DNA of 64,000 bases from Perca fluviatilis (GCF_010015445.1 NC_053114.1:31271079-31335078); one strand, 5' to 3'; counted from the stretch's first letter, positions 1-49,900 are shown. Translations and numbers: made by a program. Notes: a model not told the origin generated them from the sequence alone.

Positions 1-562
1 AGTATGTCGAAAAAAGTCATAAAAAAGTCATAGTATAGTATGTCGAAAAATTTGTAAAGAAAAGGTCATAGTATAGTATGTCGAAAGATTATAAAAAAAA
101 TGTCATAGTATAATATGTCAAAAAATTGATAAAAAAGTCATAGTATAGTATGTCAAAAAAAGTCATAAAAAAGTCATAGTATAGTATGTCGAAAAATTTA
201 TAAAAAAAGGTCATAGTATAGTATGTCAAAAATAGATTAAAAAAAGTCATAGTATAGTATGTCGAAAAATTTATAAAAAAAAGGTCATAGTATAGTATGT
301 CAAAAATAGATAAAAAAAAGTCATAGTATAGTATGTCGAAAAATTATTAAAAAAAAGTCATAGTATAGTATGTCGAACAAAAGTCATAAAAAAGTCATAG
401 TATAGTATGTCAAAAAATTGATAAAAAAGTCATAGTATAGTATATCAAAAAATAGTCATAAAAAGGTCATAGTATAGTATGTCGAAAACTTTATGAAGAA
501 AAGGTCATAGTATAGAATGTCGAAAGATTATAAAAAAAATGTCATAGTATAATATGTCAAAA
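1..562. repeat. AT-rich tandem satellite, left block
   Basis: A tandem array whose near-invariant core is GTCATAGTATAGTATGTC. Cores are separated by A-rich spacers of variable length, for example GAAAAATTTATAAAAAAAG or AAAAAATAGATAAAAA, giving a period of roughly 30-40 bp. The array runs off the left window edge and resumes unchanged at 3912 after the LINE. It has no coding capacity. Its position downstream of the last visible fzd3 exon places it in an fzd3 intron. Confidence 0.93.
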
Positions 563-1005
563 CCGTGAACCATCACCTTATCGTGGTGGAGAGGTTTGTG
601 TGTCTCTGTGAACCTGAGGGCTGTGTTGTCTGGAGCTTTGTGCTCCTGGTAGGGTCTCCCAAGGCAAAGTGGTCTCAGGTGAGGGGCCAGACAAAGAATG
701 GTTCAAAAACCCCAATGGAAAAACAAGGTAGAAATGGAGTGACCCTGCCCGGAGGAAGCCCGGGGCCCCCGTCTGGAGCCAGGCCCAGACGGCGGGCTTC
801 GTCGGCCGGCGCCTGGTGGCCGGGTTTGCCACGGAGCCCGGCCGGGCACAGCCCGAACAAGCTACGTGGCTCCCATCTCTCCAGCCCATGGGCCCACCAC
901 CTGTGGGAGGAACCCGCTGGGGTCAGTGCGCTGCCACATGGGTGGCAGTGAAGGTCAGGGGCCTCGACGGACCAGACCCGGGCAGCAGACGCTGGCTCTG
1001 GGGAC

Positions 1006-2340
1006 GTGGAACGTCACCTCTCTGTGGGGAAGGGCGCGGAACTGAGTGCGGGAGGTGGGCGCTACCGGTTAGATCTGGTGGGGCTTACCTCACTACAATC
1101 TCGGTTCTGGAACTGTACTACCTGGATAGAGGTTGGACTCTTTTCTTCTCCGGAGTTGCTCAGGGTGTGCGGCGCCCCCGGCGGGTGTGGGGATACTAAC
1201 AAGCCCCCGGCTGGCGCCGCTACGTTGGAGTTATTACCCGGTGGACGAGAGGGTGCCTCCCTACGCCTGCGGGTTGTGGGGGAAACTCTGACTGTTGTTT
1301 GTGCATATGCACCAAACAGGAGTTCGAGTATTCGGCCTTCTTGGAGACCGTAAGTGGAGTCCTGCATGGGGGCGCCAGTGGGGGAATCCATTGTTCTGCT
1401 CGGGGGACTTCAACGCCACGTGGGCAATGATGGAGACACCTGGAGAGGCGTGATTGGGAAGACCCCTCCCTGATCTAAACCAGAGCGGTTGTTTGTTGTT
1501 GGACTTCTGTACTAGTCATGGATTGTCTATAACGAACACCATGTGTCGAACATAGGGATGCTCATAAGTGTACCTGGTACCAGAGCACCCTAGGCCGAAG
1601 GTCAATGATCCGATTTTATAATCGTTTCATCTGATCTGAGGCCGTATGTTTTTTGGACACTCGGGTGAAGAGAGGGGCAGAGCTGTCAACCGATCACCAT
1701 CTGGTGGTGAGTTGGGTCAGGGGTGGGGAAGACTCTGGACAGACCTGGTAAGCCCAAACGTGTAGTGCGGGTAAATTGGGAACGTCTGGAGGAGGCCCTC
1801 TTCCAACGGACTTTCAACTCGCACCTCGGCGGAGCTTTTCGTGCATCCCTGTGGAGGCTGGGGGCATTGAACTAGAGTGGACAATGTTCAAAGTTTCCAT
1901 TGCTGAAGCTGCGGCCGGAGCTGTGGTCTTAGGGTCTTAAGGTGCCTCAAGGGCGGTAACCCACGGCAACCGTGGTGGAACACGGTGGTCAAGGAAGCCG
2001 TCCGACTGAAGAAAGAGTCTTTCCGGGATATGTTATCCCAGAGGACTCGGAGGCAGTTGACCGTGCAGAAAGGGCCGAAAGCGGCTAGCCTCTGCCGTGA
2101 AAGAGGCAAAGCAGCGGGTGTGGGAGAAGTTTGGAGAAGACATGGAGAAGGACTTTCGGTCGGCACCAAAGTGCTTCTGGAAAACTGTTCGCCACCTCAG
2201 GAGGGGGCGGGGAACCATCAAGCTGTGTACAGTAAGGATGGGACACTGTTGACCTCAACTGAGGAGGTAATAGGGCGGTGGAAGGAGCATTTTGAGGAAC
2301 TCCTGAATCCGACTAATACGCCCTCTATGTTAGAGGCAGA
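1006..2340 (+). pseudogene. Remnant of LINE endonuclease and linker domain
   Basis: Scattered frames carry the endonuclease half of the LINE polyprotein. Near 1280-1320 the residues SLRLRVVGETLTVVCAYAPN resemble the AP-endonuclease core. Near 1400-1430 a frame reads as a GDFNAHVGN-like motif, and near 1680-1720 another reads as STDHHLVVSW. Several frame changes and stops separate these pieces, so no functional protein can be made. From about 1985 the frame reads VKLKKESF-like and WKEHFEELLNPT-like segments typical of the linker before the reverse transcriptase. Confidence 0.75.
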
Positions 2341-2348
2341 GCTGGAGG

Positions 2349-3368
2349 ATGATGGGGATTGTCGTCGATTTCCGGGCGGAAGTCACTGATGTAGTCAAAC
2401 AACTCCACAGTGGCAAAGCCCCCGGGATTGATGAGATCCGTCCAAAAATGCTCAAGGCTCTGGGTGTGGAGGGGCTGTCCTGGTTGACACGTCTCTTCAA
2501 CATGCGTGGAAGTCTGGAACAGTGCCAAAGGAGTGGCAGACTGGGGTGGTGGTTCCCCTTTTTTAAAAGGGGGACCAGAGGGTGTGTGCCAATTACAGGG
2601 GTATCACACTTCTCAGCCTCCCTGGTAAAGTTACTACCCAAGGTGCTGGAAAGGAGGGTTCCGCCGATAGTCGAACCTCAGGTTGAGGAGGAACAATGCG
2701 GATTCCGTCCTGGTCCGTGGAACAACGGACCAGCTCTTCACTCTCGAAAGGATCCTGGAGGGGCCCGGGGAGTATGCCAACCGGTCTACATGTGTTTTGT
2801 GGATTTGGAGAGGCGTATGACCGGGTCCCCCGGGAGATACTGTGGGAGGTGCTGCGGGAGTATGGGGGTGGGGGGTCTCTACTCCAGGGCCATCCAATCT
2901 CTGTACGACCAAAGTGAGAGCTGTGTCCGGGTTCTCGGCAGTAAGTCGGACTCGTTTCAGGTGAGGGTTGGCCTCCGCCAGGGCCGCGCTTTGTCACCAA
3001 TCCTGTTTGTAATATTTATGGACAGGATATCGAGGCGTGATCGGGGTGGGGAGGGTTGCGGTTCGGTGGGCTGGGGATCTCATCGCCTGCTTTTTGCAGA
3101 TGATGTGGTCCTGATGGCATCATCGGCCTGCGACCTTCAGCACTCACTGGATCGGTTCGTAGCCGAGTGTGAAGCGGTTGGGATGAGGATCAGCACCTCT
3201 AAATCGGAGGCCATGGTTCTCAGCAGGAAACCGATGGAATGCCTTCTCCAGGTAGGGAATGAGTCCTTACCCCAAGTGAAGGAGTTCAAGTACCTTGGGG
3301 TTTTGTTCGCAGTGAGGGGACAATGGAGCCGGGAGATTGGTCGGAGAATCGGCAGCGAGGTGCGGTAG
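2349..3368 (+). pseudogene. LINE reverse transcriptase domain, broken
   Basis: An open stretch of 339 codons holds most reverse transcriptase motifs. HSGKAPGIDEIRPKMLKALG is near the start, EEQCGFRPG and MCFVDLE are in the middle, and the palm motif appears as GLRQGRALSPILF. The active site is LLFADDVVLM, with FADD as in many LINEs, and it is followed by EFKYLGVLF. The reading frame has shifted locally: the segment after FVDLE should continue as a FDRVP-type motif, which instead appears in another frame at 2796-2830. The copy is therefore inactive as it stands. Confidence 0.85.
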
Positions 3369-3484
3369 TACATTCCATCTATCGCACCGTTGTGACGAAA
3401 GAGAGCTGAGCCAGAAGCCCAAAGCTCTCGATCTACCGGTCAGTTTTCGTTCCTACCCTCACCTATGGTCATGAAGGCTGGGTC

Positions 3485-3745
3485 ATGACCGAAAGAACGA
3501 ATCCAAGGGTGCAAGCGGCCGAAATGGGTTTCCTCAGGAGGGTGGCTGGCGTCTCCCTTAGAGATAGGTGTGAAGCTCAGTCATCCGTGAGGAGCCTGAG
3601 TAGAGCCACTGCTCCTTGCGTCCGAAGGAGCCAGTTGAGGTGGTTCGGGCATCTGGTGAGGATGCCCCCTGGGGGCGCCTCCCCTAGGGAGGTGTTCCAG
3701 GCACGTCCAGCTGGGAGGAGGCCTCCGGGGAAGACCCAGGACTAG
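3485..3745 (+). pseudogene. LINE C-terminal region after the reverse transcriptase
   Basis: This frame reads MTERTNPRVQAAEMGFLRRVAG and later SQLRWFGHLVRMPPG, the conserved tail region found downstream of the reverse transcriptase in RTE-like and L2-like fish LINEs. It lies in a different frame from the reverse transcriptase block and is separated from it by stops around 3368-3480. The frame ends shortly before the 3' terminus of the element. Confidence 0.75.
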
Positions 3746-3911
3746 GTGGAGGGATTATATCTCCAACCTGGCCTGGGAACGCCTCGGGATCCCCCAGTCG
3801 GAGCTGGTTAATGTTGCTCGGGAAAGGGAAGTTTGGGGTCCCCTGCTGGAGCTGCTCCCCCCGCGACCCGACACCGGATAAGCGGACGAAGATGGATGGA
3901 TGGATGGATGG

Positions 3912-6900
3912 AATATGTCAAAAAATTGATAAAAACGTCATAGTATAGTATGTCAAAAAATTGATAAAAAAGTCATAGTATAGTATGTCAAAAAAAGTCA
4001 TAAAAAAGTCATAGTATAGTATGTCGAAAAATTTATAAAAAAAGGTCATAGTATAGTATGTCAAAAATAGATAAAAAAAGTCATAGTATAGTATGTCGAA
4101 AAATTTATAAAAAAAAGCTCATAGTATAGTATGTCAAAAATAGATAAAAAAAAGTCATAGTATAGTATGTCGAACAAAATTCATAAAAAGTCATAGTATA
4201 GTATATGGCGAAAAATAGATAAAAAAAGTCATAGTATAGTATGTCAAAAATAAATAAAAAGTCATAGTATAGTATGTCAAAAATGATAAAAAGTCATAGT
4301 ATAGTATGTCAAAAAAGTCATAAAAAAGTCATAGTATAGTATGTCGAAAAATTTATAAAAAAAGGTCATAGTATAGTATGTCAAAAATAGATAAAAAAAG
4401 TCATAGTATAGTATGTCGAAAAATTTATAAAAAAAAGCTCATAGTATAGTATGTCAAAAATAGATAAAAAAAAGTCATAGTATAGTATGTCGAACAAAAT
4501 TCATAAAAAAGTCATAGTATAGTATGTCGAAAAATAGATAAAAAAAAGTCATAGTATAGTATGTCAAAAAATAGATAAAAAAGTCATAGTATAGTATGTC
4601 AAAAAATAGATAAAAAAGTCATAGTATAGTATGTCAAAAAAAGTCATAAAAAAGTCATAGTATAGTATGTCGAAAAATTTATAAAGAAAAGGTCATAGTA
4701 TAGTATGTCAAAAGATTATAAAAAAAATTTCATAGTATAATATGTCAAAGAATTGATAAAAAAGTCATAGTATAGTATGTCAAAAAATAGATAAAAAGGT
4801 CATAGTATAGTATGTCAAAAAAAGTCATAGTATAGTATGTCAAAAAATTTATAAAAAAAGTCATAGTATAGTATGTCAAAAAAAGTCATAGTATAGTATG
4901 TCGAAAGATTATAAAAAAAAGTCATAGTATAGTATGTCAAAAATAGATTAAAAAAAGTCATAGTATAGTATGTCAAAAAAAGTCATAAAAAAGTCATAGT
5001 ATAGTATGTCGAAAGATTATAAAAAAACGTCATAGTATAGTATGTCAAAAAATAGATAAAAAGTCATAGTATAGTATGTCGAACAAAAGTCATAAAAAAG
5101 TCATAGTATAGTATGTCAAAAAATTATAAAAAAAAGTCATTAGTATGTCAAGAAATAGATAAAAAAAGTCATAGTATAGTATGTCAAAAAATAGATAAAA
5201 AAAGTCATAGTATAGTATGTCGAAAAATTATAAAAAAAAGTCATAGTATAGTATGTCAAACAAAAGTCATAAAAAAGTCATAGTATAGTATGTCAAAAAA
5301 TAGATAAAAAAAAGTCATAGTATAGTATGTCAAAAAAGTCATAAAAAAGTCATAGTATAGTATGTCAAGAAATAGATAAAAAAAGTCATAGTATAGTATG
5401 TCAAAAAATAGATAAAAAAGTCATAGTATAGTATGTTGAAAAATTATTAAAAAAAGTCATAGTATAGTATGTCGAAAAAAGTCATAAAAAAGTCATAGTA
5501 TAGTATGTCAAAAAAAGTCATAAAAAAGTCATAGTATAGTATGTCAAAAAAATAGATAAAAAAAAGTCATAGTATAGTATGTCGAAAAAGTTATTTAAAA
5601 AAAGGTCATAGTATAGTATGTCAAAAATCGATACAAAAAAGTCATAGTATAGTATGTCGAAAAATTATTTAAAAAAGTCATAGTATAGTATGTCAAAAAA
5701 TAGATAAAAAAGTCATAGTATAGTATGTCGAAAAAAAGTCATAAAGTCATAGTATAGTATGTCGAAAAATGTATTTAAAAAAAGGTCATAGTATAGTATG
5801 TCAAAAATAGATAAAAAAGTCATAGTATAGTATGTTGAAAAATTATAAAAAAAAGTCATAGTATAGTATGTCGAAAAAAGTCATAAAAAGTCATAGTATA
5901 GTATGTCGAAAAATTATAAAAAAAGTCATAGTATAGTATGTCAAGAAATAGATAAAAAAAGCCATAGTATAGTATGTCAAAAAATAGATAAAAAAGTCAG
6001 TATAGTATGTCAAAAAAAGTCATAAAAAAGTCATAGTATAGTATGTCGAAAAATTTATAAAGAAAAGGTCATAGTATAGTATGTCGAAAGATTATAAAAA
6101 AATGTCATAGTATAGTATGTCAAAAAATAGATAAAAAAGTCATAGTATAGTATGTCAAAAAATAGATAAAAAAGTCATAGTATAGTATGTCAAAAAAAGT
6201 CATAAAAAAGTCATAGTATAGTATGTCGAAAAATTTATAAAAAAAAGGTCATAGTATAGTATGTCAAAAATAGATAAAAAAAGTCATAGTATAGTATGTC
6301 GAAAAATTTATAAAAAAAAAGGTCATAGTATAGTATGTCGAAAAATTTATAAAAAAAAGGTCATAGTATAGTATGTCAAAAATAGATAAAAAAAGTCATA
6401 GTATAGTATGTCGAAAAATTATAAAAAAAAGTCATAGTATAGTATGTCGAAAAAAGTCATAAAAAGTCATAGTATAGTATGTCGAAAAATTATAAAAAAA
6501 GTCATAGTATAGTATGTCGAAAAATTATAAAAAGAGTCATAGTATAGTATGTCAAAAAATAGATAAAAAAGTCATAGTATAGTATGTCAAAAAATAGATA
6601 AAAAAGTCATAGTATAGTATGTCGAAAAAAGTCATAAAAAAGTCATAGTATAGTATGTCGAAAAATTATAAAAAAAAGTCATAGTATAGTATGTCAACAA
6701 AAGTCATAAAAAGTCATAGTATAGTATGTCGAAATATTATAAAAAGGTCATAGTATAGTATGTCAAAAATAGATAAAAGTCATAGTATAGTATGTCGAAA
6801 AAAGTCATAAAAAAGTCATAGTATAGTATGTCGAAAGATTATAAAAAAAGTCATAGTATAGTATGTCAAAAAATAGATAAAAAACGTCATAGTATAGTAT

Positions 6901-7375
6901 GTCAACAAAAGTCATAAAAAGTCATAGTATAGTATGTCGAAAGATTATAAAAAAAAGTCATAGTATAGTATGTCGGAAAAAGTCATAAAAAAGACATAGT
7001 ATAGTAGGTCAACAAAAGTCATAAAAAGGTCATAGTATAGTATGTCAACAAAAGTCATAAAAAGGTCATAGTATAGTATGTAGAAAAATGTATAAAAAAA
7101 GTCATAGTATAGTATGTCAACAAAAGTCATAAAAAAGTCATAGTATAGTATGTGGAAAAAAATTATAAAAAAGTCATTGTATAGTATGTCTGAAAAAAGT
7201 CATAAGAAAGTCATAGTATAGTATGTCTGAAAAAGTCATAAAAAGGTCATAGTATATTATGTCGAAAACAATTATTAAAAAGTCATTGTATAGTATGTCT
7301 GAAAAAGTCAAAAAATCATAGCATAGTATGTCGAAAAAAGGAAAAAAAAAAAAAAAAAAGGGTCATAGTATAGTA
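3912..7375. repeat. AT-rich tandem satellite, right block
   Basis: This continues the same satellite as at 1-562. Around a hundred units share the core GTCATAGTATAGTATGTC, with spacers of several recurring types (ATAGATAAAAAA, ATTTATAAAAAAAGG, AAGTCATAAAAAA). A longer block at about 4006-4190 recurs with the same spacer order at about 4318-4505, which indicates a higher-order repeat. Units become irregular after about 7000 (TAGTAGGTC, TTGTATAG variants) and end in a poly-A stretch near 7340, so the right edge is decayed. Confidence 0.93.
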
Positions 7376-7690
7376 GGTCAAAGAAAGTCTGGAAAACATG
7401 CTAACTCCTCACAGAAAGGTTCAGCCTGGACTGGGGATCGAACCAAGGCTAAGGGTCGGCACTGCATACTTGCTGGTGTTTATTGTATCAGTGTAAACCA
7501 CTGAGCTAACATGCCTCCAAATAAAGTATGTAGAAAACAGTATAGTATCTAGAAAAAAGTCATAAAAAAAGTCATAGTATAGTATACCTAGTAGGTCAAA
7601 GAAAGTCTGGTAAACATGCTAACTCCACACAAAAAGGCTCAGCCTGGACTGGGGATTGAACCAGGCTCAGCAAATGATAGTATAGTAAAT
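7376..7690 (-). mobile_element. Two fragments of a tRNA-like SINE at the satellite edge
   Basis: On the minus strand 7385-7520 reads GTTAGCTCAGTGGTTTA, then GGTTCGATCCCC, then sequence resembling TCTGTGAGGAGTTAGCATGT. These resemble the A and B boxes of a tRNA-derived SINE. A shorter second copy lies at 7590-7680 (GAACC...CTGGACTGGGGATTGAACCAGG on the plus strand). Both begin with AGGTCAAAGAAAGTCTGG, so part of the SINE was duplicated together with a piece of satellite. This is the same broad family as the copy at 18874. Confidence 0.55.
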
Positions 7691-8393
7691 CATAATAATG
7701 AAAAAAGTCTAGTATGTCATAAAATGAACAGTATGTCATAAAAATGTAAAAAGAAAAAGTAATTGGATATCATGTTGTAAAGAAAAAAACAGTCTCACGC
7801 TACCTCTTGAACCAAAGCCGCCCCTAGCGATATTACTACTTCCTGTTCAGAGTTCTGTTAACTAACCCAGACTGAGTTTGGATTTTGTTAGTTTCAAATG
7901 TAAATTATTAAGAACTTAATTTCTCTGACTTTGTGTCAATCATCTGCATCCATGCGTGTCATGTTTTGCAGGTAGAAGCCCTGTGGGTAGTGTAGCCAAT
8001 TTATCCTGCCGATCTAATGGACAGTAAAGGATGAAATTTAGCAACAATGTAGCTTCTGGCCTAAAATTGGTCACAGCACCGGTTGGGTTGAGTCAGGTTA
8101 GGTTTTAAAAACGCAGGTACGGGCCTAGTTCTGGTTTTAGTTTTTGGCCTGCACAGACTTCTAGTTCCAGTGAATATACTGTAGGTTTCAATCCATACAG
8201 GATTCACACAAGTCAGGTTTCATGTGCTCTTATCTTAGATGATACTACAACTATTTGTCTACTCCTGGAGCTACTACTTCTACTGCTACAATAACTATAA
8301 CTACTGATACTATTGCCTATTCTGTTACGTATTCAACTAGTATAACAAAGATTACTTTTGATTCTGCTACATCACCGCTGTTAGCCGTCCTAC
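7690..8393. other. fzd3 intron sequence without recognised genes
   Basis: Intron sequence downstream (in fzd3 sense) of exon 8. It contains remnants of satellite-like AGTATGTCATAAAA words up to about 7760. At 8040-8165 there is a degraded GGTTGGGTTGAGTCAGGTTAGG / CGGGCCTAGTTC block that looks like an old dispersed repeat. No further fzd3 tail exon was found here on the minus strand. Confidence 0.5.
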
Positions 8394-44659
<36,266 letters not shown>

Positions 44660-45559
44660 AAGTCCTCTTCCAAGTGCTTGCATCTTAATGATAGACATTT
44701 CTCCACAGTGGCTTAGTCTGATGACTTTATCATCCCCCAGACAACCACAAGATAGCCCCGAAGACATGCATGAATTGTTTTTAAAGCTTCTTAACAGTTA
44801 TAAGCAATTGAGTCCATTTTTAGTGTCAGTGGCGGAGGTAAAAGCAAGAAAACCACAAGGCGGGTACACTCTGTATAGTATATGTACCCTAACCTGCACA
44901 TGTGGTGGAGTCCCAATTCATCTGTATGCCATGAATGAAGCTGTTGTGTCAGTCTTCAAATTCACCTGTCATTGTAGTATTTGCTTTTCTTGTAGCATCT
45001 CAGAATGAGTCATGTGAATTGTTCCTCATTTGAAGAAAAAAAAAACGTTATATGGCTTCTCTCGACCTCCTGGTAATCCCCTGGTCAAAGACAGATCCTT
45101 CCTGTTCCATCCTCAAACCGAAAGCATGTTGCTGAGATAATAGATCCACCATCAGATATCTGCTGGAGGTCTCCTCTGGGCTGCTGTATGTCTCTTTCAT
45201 CCGCTCTATTTGTTTGTGTCTCCTCTCACTCCATTTCCAGTGATGTTACAAAGAAACGTCTGAAGTTGAGCCCTAATGTCATTATCCTCCAAATGATTTC
45301 ATGGGTTCCTCTGGAAGATACAAAAATCCTGTCTTTCAACGTATTTTGTCACACTGGAGTGGATCCATCAAACAGGTCCTGCAGGTCTAAACACACAAGG
45401 CCTAATGGTCAAACAAACAGAGTGGGTATAGTTTCTGATCAGGATCAGCCACACCCTTGTCTCTGTACAAGTCAGGATTCAAATATGTGATGAAATCTAC
45501 TCCAGACAATTGGGTGGTACTGGTACTGTAGCTAGTAGGTAGCTAACGTTTAGGCATTT
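44660..45559 (-). other. fzd3: Probable fzd3 5' UTR sequence
   Basis: On the minus strand an acceptor-like CTGTCTGTCTTTCAG lies at about 45560. From there to the coding start no strong GT donor-acceptor pair is required, so this may be one exon with a long 5' leader of about 900 bases holding several upstream ATGs. This is inference from splice-like signals only. Confidence 0.4.
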
Positions 45560-45899
45560 CTGAAAGACAGACAGACGACAGACTGTGTGTTGAACCTGCA
45601 ATGTCAAATTATCTTCGTCTATGAGCGTTGTGTGAGCGGGGTCATACGTAGTTCATGTTGCAGACTACTGAAAATATGTTCAAAGCGAATCACGACAACT
45701 AATGCAGGTTTCAAACTGTTAATGTAAATGTTAACGTTACACCTGCGGATGATCAGACACTCCCACACTCTCGTGTTTGTGTGAGGTTGGCCGGGCAACA
45801 GTAGCGTTCACCTGCGATGTTTCACACGGTGTCTTTATGGTTGACTACACAGTAAACTTATTAAAAAAATAAAAAAGGCTTAGGTAATATGAAATAAAG

Positions 45900-46620
45900 G
45901 AGTAAATAAGGGTGTCCATTTATTAAGGTTTAAATTACACCTGCGTCAACTGCTCGACCGTTAACGTTATATCGTTAGATACGAGCTAACTTGCGTGACA
46001 TCACTAATAGCTAACGTTAGCTAGCGTTAACACTAAATTAATAACTATAACATTGTACTGAACACCTCTGTAACGTACGACAACGGTAAATGTTACAGGT
46101 CACTTAACGTTAGCTCTCTTCATAGCAGAACCTGGCTAGTTTTAGAAAGCACACACCTTTAAAAGGTAGCGTTAGACTCCAGTGAGGCATCTTCGCTGTG
46201 TTGAATTAAGAACCACACACGGTGACACGCACACGAGAGCGTATCAATCTGGGGGAGGAGGGGGGGGCTGTGTGTGTTTGTCACCGCAGTGTCTTCAGAC
46301 CAACACCGCTGTTTGTGCACGATTCATTTAAAGCATTTATAGACGAATTCTGTCGGGCTTGTCGACAAGAATAACATAAATAAAGGAATCAAACAGTTCC
46401 TGTCTAACGTTACAAATAGAAATGCTTTACCTTGTGTAAAGAATAACGAGCGGTTCGGGCGCTCCTCGGCTCCACGGGCTCCGTTTACTGCAGTACTTCG
46501 CGGTTCCACTGTTTGCAGCTGGTTGCCTGCAGCCAGCAGCGTGCAGCCGACACATCGTGCCCGCGGATTCCTCGTGACCGCGCAGAGATATGACAAAATT
46601 GTCCCCACGGACGTTGCATG
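45900..46620 (-). promoter_or_regulatory. fzd3: CpG-rich fzd3 promoter region and putative first exon
   Basis: CpG density rises sharply here (CGAGCGGTTCGGGCGCTCC, GCCCGCGGATTCCTCGTGACC on the plus strand) compared with the AT-rich surroundings. It lies 1.3-2 kb upstream of the fzd3 coding exon. On the minus strand a stretch from about 46600 ends at a good donor, TTACACAAG|GTAAAG, at 46431, so 46431-46600 is a likely noncoding first exon. No TATA box was assigned. Confidence 0.55.
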
Positions 46621-46888
46621 TTGTTATCTTACTGTATAAATGTCAATACTTTTAGACATATGCGATAGGTATTTGTTGGCGAGAAACTGTGCATTTAATT
46701 TCAATAAAGGCGAGATGGACCAGAAACAGATATTTTAATTGCCACTGATTATAATGTGCTGTCTTATAACAATTGGACAACACAAAAACTAGCTAAGTAG
46801 GGAAACTGTGAGTGTGTTCTGTGTACTGGATATATGTAGTGGTCTTTTATATTTTTGGGCGAGTTTTATTTTGTGAATGTTATTATAC

Positions 46889-47190
46889 TCACTTAAATTT
46901 GACATTGCTAAACATGCTTGTGTGACCACAGCACATTTGTGGGTTTCTCACTTGTAACAGAGAACTCATAGGCTCCAGAAGCACCAGGGATTCAGCATCA
47001 TTTTCAAGGTCACATGAAGGCCCTGTTGGGTTTAACTGGATCCAACCTGGGATCCCATATATACACCACAGTGCCTGTAGCACCAGACAGGACACAAAGA
47101 ATGAAAAATTAAAAAATTAAAATCTGCCATTGAAGTCAAGGCAGAGACACACTTCCTCCAGGGCTAGGTGCAAGGAGTCAACCAGTCCTC
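46889..47190 (-). other. Unrecognised coding-like block between fzd3 and krtcap3
   Basis: A minus-strand frame reads CIYGIPGWIQLNPTGPSCDL and then AESLVLLEPMSSLLQ. A second frame just upstream at about 47110-47185 reads GGLVDSLHLALEEVCLCLDF. Each follows an acceptor-like pyrimidine-CAG (CTGGTGCTACAG, CTTTGCTACAG). I do not recognise the protein and the donor sites are unconvincing. It may be exons of an unknown gene, a gene relic or chance. Confidence 0.25.
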
Positions 47191-49208
<2,018 letters not shown>

Positions 49209-49900
49209 GCATATAGCGAGCCAAAGTCACGCCCTTCTACTTCCGGCCAATGGGACCTATCTTTCGAAAAAATATGAACAAGAGTCAATGGAGAGATAAT
49301 AATTATCCAGTTTGAATTGAGCCATGGATTACAAATATGATGTTCGTCAATTTAGAAGATAATTTTTCAACCGAAGAAAGTCTTGTTTGTTGTTAAACTG
49401 TTGAAGTTTAAGACTGTGAAAATACGTAATTACAAAGACTACACACTTCAGTGTCACATGGATGACGTCTCGCTGAAGCTACAATGTCTGTGTGTATTGT
49501 ACCGAGGATGTAATGTTACACAAATGAGCAGAGGATCTCGCTTGTTCTTTTGCTTATTTCCTGAAAACGCTTCACTGGAAAAAACACAGCTGTGTTGTGG
49601 AACAGAGCAAGTTGAGCATCAGCTAGGAGACGTAAATTGTGTTAGACGAGAGATTTAGTTCACTGAGCGGTTTCACACAAAAATAAGTGGTCATATGACA
49701 AACCTACAGCTAACTGAGACTTTCTTCGGTTGAAAAATGATCTTTTAAATTGACGAACATCATATTTGTAATCCATGGCTCAATTCAAACGGGAACAAAA
49801 AATAATTATCATCTCTCAATTGACTCTCGTTCATATTTTTTCCCGAATTAAGGTCCCATGAGGTCCACCGGAAGGGGCGTGACTTCGGCTCTCTATATGC
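49209..49900. mobile_element. Foldback (long inverted repeat) element
   Basis: Arms at 49209-49380 and 49720-49900 are inverted copies (GCATATAGCGAGCCAAAGTC / GCATATAGAGAGCCGAAGTC at the outside, CAACCGAAGAAAG at the inside). The loop is about 340 bp, with a frame of modest length that resembles nothing I recognise. The arms differ by scattered substitutions and small indels. A clean target duplication was not found. It may be a MITE or a partial DNA transposon. Confidence 0.75.

Larger units (their letters stand above)
563..3911 (+). mobile_element. LINE non-LTR retrotransposon, RTE-like, near full length but decayed
   Basis: A GC-rich block of about 3.35 kb that interrupts the AT-rich satellite. 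It runs from a CCGTGAACCATCACC start to a (GGAT)n tail at 3893-3911. The flanks AATATGTCAAAA at 551-562 and 3912-3923 look like a 12-bp target-site duplication, although they are also variants of the satellite unit. Broken frames encode an AP-like endonuclease and then a reverse transcriptase. The short 3' end with a tetranucleotide (GATG) tail resembles the RTE/Rex3 or RTE-X (Expander) groups of fish. The clade call comes from memory of those families and is less certain than the LINE call. Confidence 0.88.

Noticed and set aside
6945..7130. Open frame reading as repeated ...DILYYDFF units on the minus strand.
   Set aside because: It is only the satellite translated; frames of this kind arise from the period and have no independent support.
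3912..7375. A CRISPR-like array (short conserved core with variable spacers).
   Set aside because: Spacers are not unique: they are a few recurring A-rich types with variable length. The genome is vertebrate and no cas genes are present. It is a satellite.
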